Part shown: positions 23,828 through 33,554 of the stretch, one piece after another
Layout: each line of letters starts with the position of its first letter
Position numbering within the stretch: position 1 is the stretch's first letter
From: Diplonema papillatum
Taxonomy: Eukaryota > Euglenozoa > Diplonemea > Diplonemida > Diplonemidae
Reading direction: 5' to 3'
NCBI GenBank assembly: GCA_030068145.1
Contig: JAPJBO010000475.1
Span: 108,276-172,275 of the forward strand
Length of the DNA: 64,000 nucleotides
Notes under the pieces: generated by a model
Told to the model about the DNA's origin: nothing
Database searches by the model: none
The model's input: the letters and a program-made list of their open reading frames with translations, nothing else
Translations under genes and position numbers: made by a program

Positions 23828-26800
23828 TTATTTACGGCGCTCGTATTGCGGCTTGGGTGGAGACAGAATAGGGGGGCTGTGCCGGTCCTGAGGCGAAAAA
23901 GAAGTTCTTGCCGAGAAGCTGCGAAGAGGCGAGGGGCGCTTTCCGGCACCTCCACCCCCGCCACGCGCTGGTGACGGTGAGCGCTGCGTTCTACCGGCAA
24001 AAGCTGAGACTTCGTGGTTAAGCTGCGCCTCGTTGTGCTCGAGCATCTCTCGCTGCTTGCGCAGGTTGAGCTCCTTCTCAACGAGGGGCTGCTCCTCGGC
24101 ATTGGTGAGCTCTCGGCGTGCGATAATTTCGCGGTGCTCGTCTGCAAGCCGCATCAACCGCGCCTCCTCTCTCTCGATGCGGTCTACAAGCGCGTTTCCG
24201 TCTATCTTCTGTTGTCTCTCCGCGGCGCAAGAAGCCGCCAACCGGCGCTCTGCGTCTGCTAATTCTGCTGCGTGCCTGTTCGTTGCCGCCGCGTACTCGC
24301 TGAGCTGTTGCGCGAGCTCCTTTTCGTGTGCCTGCTTTCGTTTCACGCCGCTCTCAGCTTCAGCGATTCTCTCGTTCATCGCATGCAACCGTCGCAAAGC
24401 CTCCTGATGCAGCATCTTGCTTTCTTGCTGGCGGCCGTCTGCTTCCTGCAGCTCGTGGTTGCAGTGGTCGAGGGTTTGCGATTCGTCATCGGCTCTGCGC
24501 CGCGCTTCCAGAAGCTGTTTCTCTAACTCTTTCACCGACTCTTCGGCTTGCGCCACTTTATTGGATTGGATCGTCGCGCGGCGCGAGCATTTTTCGACTG
24601 TACGCAAGGGGGTTGATTTGGGTTTCCAGTACGCGGGGGGAAATACTAGTTTAATGTTCAGGCAGGACACTGCCTCGGGGGGAACTATATATTGGGTGTA
24701 ACATGCAGGGTCAAAACCTTGTGTCTTTTTTAAACCCAAAAGAAAAATTTGGAGAAAAAAACTAGTACGTGCGCTCGGCTAAGGCCGGCGCGTGGCGAGA
24801 CTGGAGGCAGCAGTTAAAGTTCGGGGAACAGCAAAGTTCGGGCAAAGCTAGTTCTGGTGAAGCAAAGTTCGGGCGAAACAAAGTTCGGGCGAAGCTAAGT
24901 TCGGGTGAGCAAAGTTCTGGTGAAGCAAAGTTCGGGCGAAGCTAAGTTCTGGTGAAGCAAAGTTCGGGTGAAGCTAAGTTCGGGCGAAACAAAGTCCGGG
25001 CGAAGCTAAGATCGGGCGAAGCTAAGTTCGGGTGAAGCTAAGTTCGGGTGAAGCAAAGTTCGGGTGAAGCAAAGTTCGGGCGAAGCAAAGTTCGGGCGAA
25101 GCTAAGTTCGGGTGAAGCAAAGTTCTGGTGAAGCTAAGTTCGGGCGAAGCAAAGTTCGGGCGAAGCTAAGTTCTGGTGAAGCAAAGTTCTGGTGAAGCAA
25201 AGTTCGGGCGAAGCTAAGTTCGGGCGAAGCAAAGTTCGGGTTCTGGTGGCGCCAGTACCCGGGGGGGAGGCCCCCCCCGACTCACCCGGGGTAAGCCAAA
25301 TACCGCGAGATACTGAGAAACTCCGCAAAAAACGCAACTTTCGGGCACATTAGACCCCGAAACGCAACAAACCTCGAAAACTATCTTCGACCGGGAAAAT
25401 GTCATGGGCGGGGTTCGAACCCGGGCCTACCGGCCTGAAGGCCAACACCCGGTCACTCTGCCACCCGCATACCTTTTGGAAGGGTAAAAAAAAGCTTGCT
25501 CCGCACTATTATCCAGTCCAAAAACAATACACTTTTTTACTGGAGAAAAGTGGGGTTGGCTCGAATAGAGGCTATTCGCATTGCATGTTCATAGGACCTC
25601 CAGTCTCGAAAAATGCTCATCTTCATCAAAAATTACTGCAGTGTTTGTTCCAAAATTTTAAAATTTTAAAAAGCCCAATTTTTTTCCGGAAATACTCGAC
25701 GTAGCTGCTTCGACTCCGAATGGAAGGGGGGAAATATAGAGGTACCTACCCCCCCCCCGTGCATAAGATGGATAGCCAAACCCCCTTGATTAAGATGGAT
25801 AACGGGCGAGAATGCCAATCCATCTTAAACACGGGGGTGAGGTACCCCTGTGCACAGTGACTACACTGTAGTAGTACAGTGCCCCCGTGTTTAAGATGGA
25901 TTGCCAAAACCCGAGTTTTTCATCCATCTTATGCACGGGGGAGGGTAGGTAAGGGGCAAATACAATACAAACACAATCTGATTCGTTCTTCGCTTACACC
26001 ACCGTGTGTTGTTTTTTCACTCAGGACTTTTGACCTGTGTGTTTGTGTGGTTTGTCGTGTAGGGGTAGACCCGCATGACCTCACGTTCGTTCAACACGTG
26101 GTTCGGTAGCGACAGCACTTGGGATCCCTTCTGTTCTTTGTCGGGCAGCATCGTCGAGCATTTCCTTTCAAGCTGGCGCTTATGTAAAAAAAATTGGTGG
26201 CCATTTACCAAAAAGACACAAGGTTTTGACCCTGCATGGTAAACAGCGCGTGCGCCACTGAGGCCAAGGTTTTTAACCGCGGGGTTTTGAAGGACTTTTC
26301 AGGAAACGGTCGTGAGCGAAACCCGGGGGGAAGCTGGCGAGCGAGGAATCTGCGACATGAAACGGAGAACGTGATGATGCAAAGGTTGGAGAAGGCGATG
26401 GAGTGAGTGAAGACTAAGGCCTGCAAATCCGCATGTGATGCTGCGTCTGAGCCCCGGGATTGGATATACCTTGGTTGATAGCTTCCTGCACCGTGGCATG
26501 TGCCTGTCTCTCCGCGTCCTTGGTGGAATTGAGGTCTTCCAAAGCTTCCCGTACGCCACCTCTGGATTGTTCGGTGGCGTTTCGAGCGGCGTCGATTTCC
26601 TCTCGAATGTCGTGCTCCCTGTTCTGAAACTGCGATAGTTTGCGCTTAAGCTCTTGCAACGATTCTTCCGCATCCTGCGTCGCCGCCTCAGCGGCCAGCA
26701 CGTTGTCGTGCATAGGCTGCTGCTGCCTTCGCAGCTGCTCAATACGATCGTGCACGTCTCCCAGCTCCTTCTCCCGTTCCTGCTCCGCTGCACCGTCGAC

Positions 26801-27055
26801 AGACCTGTAGTACAGGCAGTCCATGAGGGTCGGGTATTGCTCGGCCATGCGCAGCCACTCGGGGAACGTGATCAATCCGTCTCCGTTTGCATCGGACTTC
26901 GAGTGCAATTCGGCCAGGTCCGCGGATGGAATTTCGAGAGCCGCCTTCTGGAAGCCTGCACAGATGTCGTCGACCGTAACCCCTCGTTTGCCGTCGGTGA
27001 AAGCGTCAAACACATGCCCGACTTTCAACGAGAAAGGCGGCGGCGCTCCTGCCAT
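23828..27055 (-). CDS. EF-hand / coiled-coil protein
   Basis: Two exons, 26470-27055 and 23828-24597, join in phase to 451 aa. Near the N-terminus is a perfect calcium-binding EF-hand loop (DANGDGLITFPE, residues 55-66), preceded by a weak, probably non-binding EF-hand (TDGKRGVTVDDI). From about residue 85 to 380 the sequence is continuous coiled coil (QEREKELGDVHDRIEQLRRQ and similar heptads), and the splice continues the heptads without a break. The tail is Ser/Pro/Gly-rich and basic. This suggests a calcium-responsive structural or scaffold protein, but no named family is recognised. The 1.87-kb intron, large for this locus, contains repeat X with a transposon inside it. Confidence 0.72.
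24817..25245 (+). repeat. 16-18 bp minisatellite
   Basis: About 24 short direct units of the form AAGTTCGGGYGAAGCWA, with GGG/TGG variation. They lie inside the composite element. Confidence 0.9.
25404..25468 (-). other. tRNA-like segment (possible SINE head)
   Basis: Read on the minus strand, this has an A-box-like start (TGGCAGAGTGACCGGG) and a B box (GGTTCGAACCC) at tRNA-like spacing. Terminal bases can pair (GGGTGG with CCGCCC) and the T-arm is nearly complete. The anticodon arm folds better as a 4-base loop, so it is probably not a functional tRNA. Confidence 0.4.
25738..25952. mobile_element. Palindromic MITE-like element
   Basis: Inverted terminal repeats of about 30 bp (TACCTACCCCCC...GTGCATAAGATGGAT and its complement) lie about 215 bp apart, with a further internal repeat of AAGATGGATTGCC. 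There is no coding capacity. It is nested inside the composite element. Confidence 0.65.
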
Positions 27056-27407
27056 ACTCGATTACTTTTTGTTCAGGCTCGTCCCTCGCCCTCCCGCCCC
27101 TGTGCTGGCTGTGCGCTTTGGTGCCACATTGTCGGACGGTTTCGTCGTGTGTTGCGATTTTCCGACATACACGTAGTCAAAAGTCGCTCTTGGAGCCCCT
27201 GCTGTTTGATGCAGTTTTGTCTGATACCAGTTTTACTAACTGGCATGCACGCGGCATCGCTCCAACGTCTTCAACAACAAGAGGAAAACGAGAAAAGGGA
27301 ACGCAGAAGAGGGGCTCATGATTCCACTACAACATCACGCTCATACTAACTGATGGAGCTCGCAAAAGAAATGAAAAGGCGCTGAGAAGGAAAAAGAGCT
27401 CAGGCGC

Positions 27408-28072
27408 TTATTCGGCTTTCTTTACCTGACGCTTGGCGACGGTGCCCTCTCTGAAACCGTTGCGGGCCTTGCGCTGCACAGTCTTCAAGTACCTCATTCG
27501 GCCGGCTCCGGTTGTGCGGCGGCGGATGGCCTGGACGGACCAGTGGTACCTGTGAAATGTTCGCATTTTAAAAGGGCCCGAGGTTCCAGGTGAACCAGTG
27601 GTGCCAAGACTATTGATAAAGACCGTTTTGCTCTCCATACAAAGCCCGGCTGTTGGACAACAAAAAGAAAATACCTTCGCATGCGGGGGTTCGGGAAGCT
27701 GCACGAAGCGCAACGGAGGAGTCTGGTGTGGAATGAGCGCTTACCGCATCGGCGGCACAGGCTGTGGGTATGTTGCTAGGCGGGTCGGTAGAGAATCTTG
27801 TAGTGAAACGCACGCCAGCTCAGAGGAGTGGACCAAAATTAGGAAACCCTTACTCGATTGTTCAAGTCCAACTTCTCAAGTTTGTTCTATGGCCCTGCTT
27901 CGGAATGGTAATGTCCGTGTGATCAATACACAAGACCAGGTCGACGCCGCTATTCGACGACGACGACAACAGAAATAATTGCACGTGCGGTAGAAACGTG
28001 CTTTCACGAAAGATGAGCATACGTGTGCGAGTGGTGACCGCGCTCACCTCTGGATGTGGTACCCTTCGTCAT
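27408..28072 (-). CDS. RPL37: Ribosomal protein eL37
   Basis: Three exons, 28023-28072, 27675-27761 and 27408-27549, join in phase to 92 aa, the normal length of eL37. The start MTKGTTS leads to [20 protein letters not shown] and then [11 protein letters not shown], giving the C-x2-C ... C-x2-C zinc ribbon. The last exon gives [19 protein letters not shown] and [16 protein letters not shown], the family signature in the large cytosolic subunit. Donors are GTATGC and GTATTT. The residues between TTS and HT (RGERGHHS) are less conserved than usual. Confidence 0.95.
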
Positions 28073-28502
28073 CTCTTTTCTTGTTCCCCTTTCCTACGAA
28101 AATGGCGTGTGTTGAAGATCATGACTTAAAGTGGGTTGTTTCAGTGGCTTGCGACTCATGTCTTCTCCATCTTTGGTTGACGAGGTTTCGCGCTGAAGGT
28201 CTTTGCTCAGGCGGTCCATCTCACTACTCGACTAGCAGCGGAGCGTAGATCTTCAACAGTCAACAGGCAATCTTTGCATATGGGTACGGAGCGGGGACTG
28301 TCGGCACTGAGAATTGGGATGTACGCCCACAGGAGCTTGCTTCGAGGGGAAAACGAATAGTGTTGAGATGTAAATTGAGATCGGTGCGGTGCTACCGTTT
28401 ACGGGCTAGACGAAGACAGAATTGGCAGAACCAAAGGAGCTAATGCTCCAAGTCTGCGTACGCTAGCAGGCTTCTGTGTGAAAGTATTTTGTGACGGCAC
28501 CG
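28073..28502. other. Intergenic, no feature seen
   Basis: This is the 5' flank of eL37 and the 3' flank of the next gene. Nothing else could be supported. Confidence 0.5.
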
Positions 28503-30095
28503 TCAATTGGACAGACTTGAATCATTGTTTTCAGTTTCATCGTCGGACGTCTCCGCATCCATTACCATCTCTGAGCCACCGTTTTCGGAGTCTACTTCGG
28601 AAGCCCGTTTTTCGGAGTTCCTCCGAGGGCTGGCTTCTTGGCCGCCGCCGGAAAGAGACGACGGGCACTTCTCGATGAAATCGGTCTCGTCTGATTTGGC
28701 TGAGGCATCGTCTGTCACCCCGTCATGAGTGTACAACCCCCACGTTGCAACTGACGGATCACTGGCAAGTGCCCGCTGGATTGAGGGGTTGATTGATCCA
28801 AGCGTGCACGCCGCAAAGGTTTCATCTATCTTCAGATGGCCTTTGATGGACGTTGCGGCGATGCGATGAAGCTCTTGTCGAAGAAGTTCGAATGTTAGGC
28901 TGCTGTACACCGTGGGGCACCATGCGTGAAAGGGCAGCTGTTGCCGAAGTTCGTACTTGAGGACCTCAGGCAGCTTCAAGCGTTCGCCGCTCTTTCTGCT
29001 TGGTCCTATCTTTCCGGCCTTTGCCATCTTCCGAAGGTGTCCCAAGGGCTTGCTGGCAAACATGCTTCTTGTCTTGATGGGATAGTACAAGTACTCTGCG
29101 TCATCCGTTGCAAGCAGGCTCCACACAGCCTTGTTGTAGTACTGTGCATCAACGTGAGAGTCGATGCTCGGAGGATCACCTTCTTCTTCATCGACTTCCG
29201 TGATGAGAGGCGGAAGGTCGTGGGTGCCTTTGAGGACGAGGGATGCACCATTCAGCCATATTTTGTTGAAGAGGTTATCTATGCATTCTAACTTGTCCGC
29301 AAAGACTTTCTCCAGCCGCTCACGTGACAGATGCAGCGCAAGACTGGCCAGATACCAAGTGTCATTTTCCCACACGAAATAGTGCGTGAACTGCGGCGGG
29401 GGCGAGCCGTCAGGGGGACACCTAACCTTCATCATCTCCTCTGTGCACAGCAGCTGTTCGTGTTGTACAATCTGCATGATCCTCGACTTCGACACCTGCA
29501 GTCGCTCTGCGGCATAGCTGAAAAACGCATGAAGAAGGTCTGAATTCGTCCCTTGTTCCGGTAACATGGGGTTTGGTTTGGTGGATGTAGGCGGCACACT
29601 AATAACTATTCCCCGGCGTGGGGCCTTCACACTCGTACCACTGATCGTATCCAATGTGGTACCTCGGTCGGTATGTGTCGTTCCCTCCGAACGATTCGAC
29701 TCGTGCTTACGACTAACAGGAGTTAGGTCCATCGGTCTGTGCATAACGTTGCCATCCTCATCGAGGCGAGCACTTTTGGCTTTTGGCAGCGGAGTAGATG
29801 GAGCGGCCCGTTTTCTGGCCAAGGGAACAGCAGATGAATCGGTGTCGGCATCGGTGTCGTTGGCTGAGCGCACAACGTTGGCGGTCAGCGCCGGTTTCGA
29901 CTTTTTCTGTGACGCAGATGTTTGCTGGGATGTGCGTACACTGTCCCGTGTCTTCATCTTTGAAACCGTCATGTTGTCGACGGGGGCTACAGCATGTGGG
30001 GGTTCTCCTGCGTTTTTCGCGTTGCTAGTCTCCGTCTTGCAAACCTTATGATCTGTTGTTGCAGCCTTGCTGCATGTTGTCGAGTTTGCAGGCAA
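28503..30095 (-). CDS. Unrecognised protein, Ser/Thr-rich ends with central folded region
   Basis: An uninterrupted frame of about 530 codons. The first 170 residues are polar and basic (PLARKRAAPSTPLPKAKSAR resembles a nuclear localisation stretch). The middle (about 185-440) looks folded, for example SYAAERLQVSKSRIMQIVQH and YFVWENDTWYLASLALHLSR. The last 70 residues are acidic (SDDETENNDSS). The frame remains open upstream to a CAG acceptor-like site. The start may therefore lie in another exon or at the internal ATG near 29972. I know no family with these segments. A DNA- or chromatin-related role would be only a guess from the basic and acidic tails. Confidence 0.6.
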   Translation of the reverse strand: MPANSTTCSKAATTDHKVCKTETSNAKNAGEPPHAVAPVDNMTVSKMKTRDSVRTSQQTSASQKKSKPALTANVVRSANDTDADTDSSAVPLARKRAAPSTPLPKAKSARLDEDGNVMHRPMDLTPVSRKHESNRSEGTTHTDRGTTLDTISGTSVKAPRRGIVISVPPTSTKPNPMLPEQGTNSDLLHAFFSYAAERLQVSKSRIMQIVQHEQLLCTEEMMKVRCPPDGSPPPQFTHYFVWENDTWYLASLALHLSRERLEKVFADKLECIDNLFNKIWLNGASLVLKGTHDLPPLITEVDEEEGDPPSIDSHVDAQYYNKAVWSLLATDDAEYLYYPIKTRSMFASKPLGHLRKMAKAGKIGPSRKSGERLKLPEVLKYELRQQLPFHAWCPTVYSSLTFELLRQELHRIAATSIKGHLKIDETFAACTLGSINPSIQRALASDPSVATWGLYTHDGVTDDASAKSDETDFIEKCPSSLSGGGQEASPRRNSEKRASEVDSENGGSEMVMDAETSDDETENNDSSLSN

Positions 30096-30304
30096 CGCCT
30101 CAGGTTCCTGCGCCGCAACCCATTGCGTGCTCTCTTCGTTTGTTGAGGCCTTCCAACTTCTTCGTACTTGCTTCTTGCGACTTATTGTGCTCGATGCTAC
30201 TACCTGAGGTGTTGTTGTCGCTTAACAATCAACAACAGCAATGAGTCAGTGGTTCATTGACCAACTAGTTGGATACCTTCTGATGACCCGTCCGGGATGG
30301 AAGC

Positions 30305-32160
30305 TCACCCGACTCGAGTCAAGGCGTCAACACAGGACGTTCGGGTCAAGAATGTGCACACCTTTTTCTCAGCTTCGAAGACTGACGTTTCGGGCGGCAA
30401 GGATGGTGCTCGTTGGGGGATGACATTCGTATCGCTCCACCTTAATTCAAAGCGAGGGATAACGCCGTTGTCCTCCTCCCGCAGTATCTGAATATTTGCT
30501 TTGTGTCAATGCAACAGTCGAAACAAGAAGGGCACGCTCATGACTCGGCAGACTACGCCCGCTTTAGATACAACATTCGGGAGCTCGACTGCTCTCTTGG
30601 GAACACATACCGGAGGAATCCAAAACTACGAGCCACTTTTGAATGAGTACTCCTTTTTTTGCAGCGGCACAAAGCATCAAGTAACATACTTGGTAACTCA
30701 CGAGTCTGTCAATTGCGGCTTCAATCTTGTCCCTCGCCAGTTCTTCAAGTTTTTTTCCACGACGGAATTGCTGTGTGAAGGATTCGGGTAATCGATCTGC
30801 GATAGAAGGCTGAGTTCTCCACAACGCATGGCACCATAGCTGCTTGACACAATTGAGCTCGAGACAGAAAGAACCATACCATGACATTGCGTACGATGAC
30901 ATTTCGAGGTACCAATGTAGTACGGTTTCGCATTGCCCACAATACCTCTTGCTCCATGCTGTCACCATTGGGCTCGTCAATTGCCATGACTCGCTCTTCT
31001 ATGTCGCTGACGATCGAAAGTTGTTCGGTGAACGCAGGAAACTGGAGAAACAAGTTTCTGAGTTCGTTTAGCTGTGCCGCAACAAAAGCGCGAACTCCAT
31101 CCGCAGATTGGACATTGATATGAAACTTTACGATTGTTGATGGTTGCAGATTCAAGAGCTGCACGAAGTTTTTTAAGTCGTTACCGTGTTCGAACACAGG
31201 GTCACTTTTTTCGAAGCACGAAGCCCAGAGCTCTCGGGACAAGCTTCGAATGCCATCGGCGGCAGCTGGAAGCCCCTGATCCTCAACAATTTCGATGCAC
31301 GTGCGAAACACGGAGAGTACAGAGCCGCGAACTCGGGCGAAGTCTTCCAAGGAAACACGTTCGGGGCATCCTTCGTCCACACGCTGCTTCGACTCTCGCA
31401 GGCGCTCTGGTACACCATCTTGTGTGGCGGAGTACACTGTCTCAGCGGCCATCACATTTGATGCCTGTACCCGCGACAGCACAGCGTCACGCAGGCGGAT
31501 CAGTGACTTCGAGAGAACTGCATCTCGGATGACAGGATAGAATGCCGGCGTTGGGACCAGAGGGATCGTCGGATCAAGAAGATCGGTGAAAATCATGTCA
31601 ACCAATCCTGCTGTTGACAATTTACTGTCCAGGTGACTCACAGAGAAGTTCTTGTGGAAGCGTGTGTGCAACACGCGATCCAAGGCGCTCGACGGAAGTG
31701 ACGAGTCAGTCAAAGCTACCACGCACCAGTTCTTTGCTCGCTGATTGCCGGTACGACGATCCAATTTGAAAAGCCATCCCAACAAACTATCCAACTGGGC
31801 GCAATCGGGCGCTGTTGTGGCTTGCATTAGAAAACAATGGTGCGCATCATCCGGACAAGCTGGAGCACTTTCCATGCCAAGTCGAATAGTCGCCTCGACG
31901 CCGGATTCTAACATCTCCTTGACAAACTCCAGATGCACAACCGGCATTTTCGATACTACCATGACCCTTGTAGGTGCATCGGGTTCACACCCCTGTGATT
32001 CGTTGACGAACGCAGCCACCCGCTTGATGACGGGGGCGATGTAGTCAAAGAGACTCTCTCGAAGGGTATGTCCATAATGATTGATCAGGCCGGCTTGGAA
32101 GCTATCAGTGTCATGTTCGCCCCCCATTGAACTTCCGCCCTGCAAGGTGTCATTTCCCAC
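30305..32160 (-). CDS. Unrecognised 511-aa protein, three exons
   Basis: Exons 30946-32160, 30702-30839 and 30305-30487 join in phase to 511 aa. Donors are GTATTG and GTGAGT, and the acceptors are good CAG sites. The sequence has no low complexity and looks like a single alpha-rich fold, with blocks such as RVMVVSKMPVVHLEFVKEML, NWCVVALTDSSLPSSALDRV and KKLEELARDKIEAAIDRL. No catalytic motif or family is recognised. Its start lies only 29 bp downstream of the stop of the amidase-like gene on the same strand. The two could share a transcript, or the join may hide an unplaced intron. Confidence 0.6.
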
Positions 32161-32189
32161 AGACCAAACGGTAGTAGCGACACCATGCG

Positions 32190-33554
32190 CTACGCATTAC
32201 TGGGGAGGGCGTTCATGCGCGCACTGGACTGTTCTAAAACATCTAGAGGTTCAAGGTCGTAGAGCGGCATCTGCTTCTCGCCACTGCCTACTGCTTCTGC
32301 GATACGTGAGCATAGGGAGAGCAGATCCAGATCGCGGTTGTGGAAGCCAACAACCTGTATACCCAAGGGAACTTTTCCATCGGATAGCTTATGAAGCGGC
32401 ACCGCAACGGTAGGATTCCCAGAAAGCGTGAACGGAACCGCAAACTCCGAATTTGCACCTATTCCGTCGAGGCCCGGGCACTCGCTTGGGGTCGATGGCG
32501 TCACAAGGACGTCCACAGCATGTTGCTCCATCATCAGTTTTACAAAGGTCTTCCAGCGCTTTTGAAAGTGTTGAGAAGCATATAACGAATCCAGCCTTGT
32601 CGGGCGGCTACATTCTCGTATTGCCCGGGGATAGTCACAATCCTCGAGACCATCCGTGTGGTTAAGTACAAGGCCTCCGCCTGCGATAATGCGCCAATGA
32701 CTGTATATCTCGGTCAGGTCATCAAATATGAAGTGCTCGACATTGACCACTTCGTAATCTTGTCGAGCACTGAGCGCGCTCACAGCCAATTCTAACTCGG
32801 TATTGGAGGTTGCTGAGTACCCACGCCAGCTGTTTAGGACTCCTACTCGAGTTCGCCTGCTGATAGGTTCTGGCGCGGAGTGGTAAGGCAGCAGGCGGGC
32901 CAAGTAGTGCAGGTCGTCCACAGAGCGCGCATAGAAGCCTACAGCGTCGATATCTTCACTGTTGACATACACCCCTTTACCGGGCAGGGAACCATGTGTT
33001 CCTTTCCACGCCGCTACGCCTGTTTTGCTTGCATTCTTGATCATGCTCCCGCAGCACTGAGTTGCTACTGCAACATCTACCATTCCAGCTGCAACAGCAA
33101 CAGCACCGCCAGTTCCGATTCCCAAATCGAATCTCCAAGGGTTAGGCAAGGCCTTTTCCAGCTTGGTTGGCCATGTGAGGGGTGACACCACTGTTTTGCC
33201 CAGAACTACAGCGCCTTCTTTCCGCAAAGCATTGACGACACAGGCATCGCGTTCGGCTGCTACTGTTTGCTTGTTGCTCGTCTTTAACCCAAGTCTCGTA
33301 GGGAGTCCCTCGGTGTCGATGACATCTTCGACACCTACAATCACACCGCTGAGGCGCCCTCCGGAACTGCTGCTTCTTGCAGAAACATTCACGTCCACAA
33401 AAGGATCAAACACGTGCTTCAGATGCAGATGTCTGTCTTTCATCATCAAAAGCCGACCCCCGATGTGGCCGCCCAGTGCAGAGCAAACCTCGCCGATTCG
33501 AGCTAGAGGGAGCCCGACGGTATGGGATGGCATGATTTGTGTTCTTCCTTTCAA
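32190..33554 (-). CDS. Amidase-signature family protein, probably catalytically dead
   Basis: A single open frame of 454 codons with the amidase-signature fold: SGVIVGVEDVIDTEGLPTR near residue 70, AVAVAAGMVDVAVATQCCGS at 151-170, and a C-terminal block with FTLSGNPTVAVPL and PLGIQVVGFHNRDLDLL. Active members use a Ser-cis-Ser-Lys triad. Here the Lys of the VKD motif is Glu (E76), and the GGSS loop reads GIGTGG (145-150) with no Ser. Only the nucleophile-position Ser170 remains. Hydrolysis of amides is therefore unlikely; a binding or structural role is possible, as known for the inactive amidase homologue Toc64. Lack of introns contrasts with most neighbours. Confidence 0.8.
   Translation of the reverse strand: MKGRTQIMPSHTVGLPLARIGEVCSALGGHIGGRLLMMKDRHLHLKHVFDPFVDVNVSARSSSSGGRLSGVIVGVEDVIDTEGLPTRLGLKTSNKQTVAAERDACVVNALRKEGAVVLGKTVVSPLTWPTKLEKALPNPWRFDLGIGTGGAVAVAAGMVDVAVATQCCGSMIKNASKTGVAAWKGTHGSLPGKGVYVNSEDIDAVGFYARSVDDLHYLARLLPYHSAPEPISRRTRVGVLNSWRGYSATSNTELELAVSALSARQDYEVVNVEHFIFDDLTEIYSHWRIIAGGGLVLNHTDGLEDCDYPRAIRECSRPTRLDSLYASQHFQKRWKTFVKLMMEQHAVDVLVTPSTPSECPGLDGIGANSEFAVPFTLSGNPTVAVPLHKLSDGKVPLGIQVVGFHNRDLDLLSLCSRIAEAVGSGEKQMPLYDLEPLDVLEQSSARMNALPSNA

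Larger units (their letters stand above)
24701..26239. mobile_element. Composite element with the 210-bp family's ends (copy 1)
   Basis: The ends are the same inverted repeats as the short TA-inserting element (CATGCAGGGTCAAAACC at the left and its complement at the right), flanked by TA on both sides. The usual interior is present in pieces (about 25605-25690) but is expanded to 1,539 bp by inserted material: an 18-bp minisatellite, a tRNA-like segment and a second palindromic element. It carries no transposase. Confidence 0.8.
24636..26330 (+). repeat. Dispersed repeat X, copy split by a transposon
   Basis: The left part (24636-24700) and right part (26240-26330) together align with the intact copy at 9943-10125. 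The break falls at a TA dinucleotide duplicated on both sides of the inserted element. Confidence 0.75.

Noticed and set aside
25404-25468. Functional tRNA gene
   Set aside because: A and B boxes fit, but the anticodon arm does not fold with a standard 7-base loop and the acceptor stem is incomplete.
30305-32160. ORC3-like replication protein
   Set aside because: The general helical layout suggested it, but none of the conserved ORC3 blocks could be aligned convincingly.
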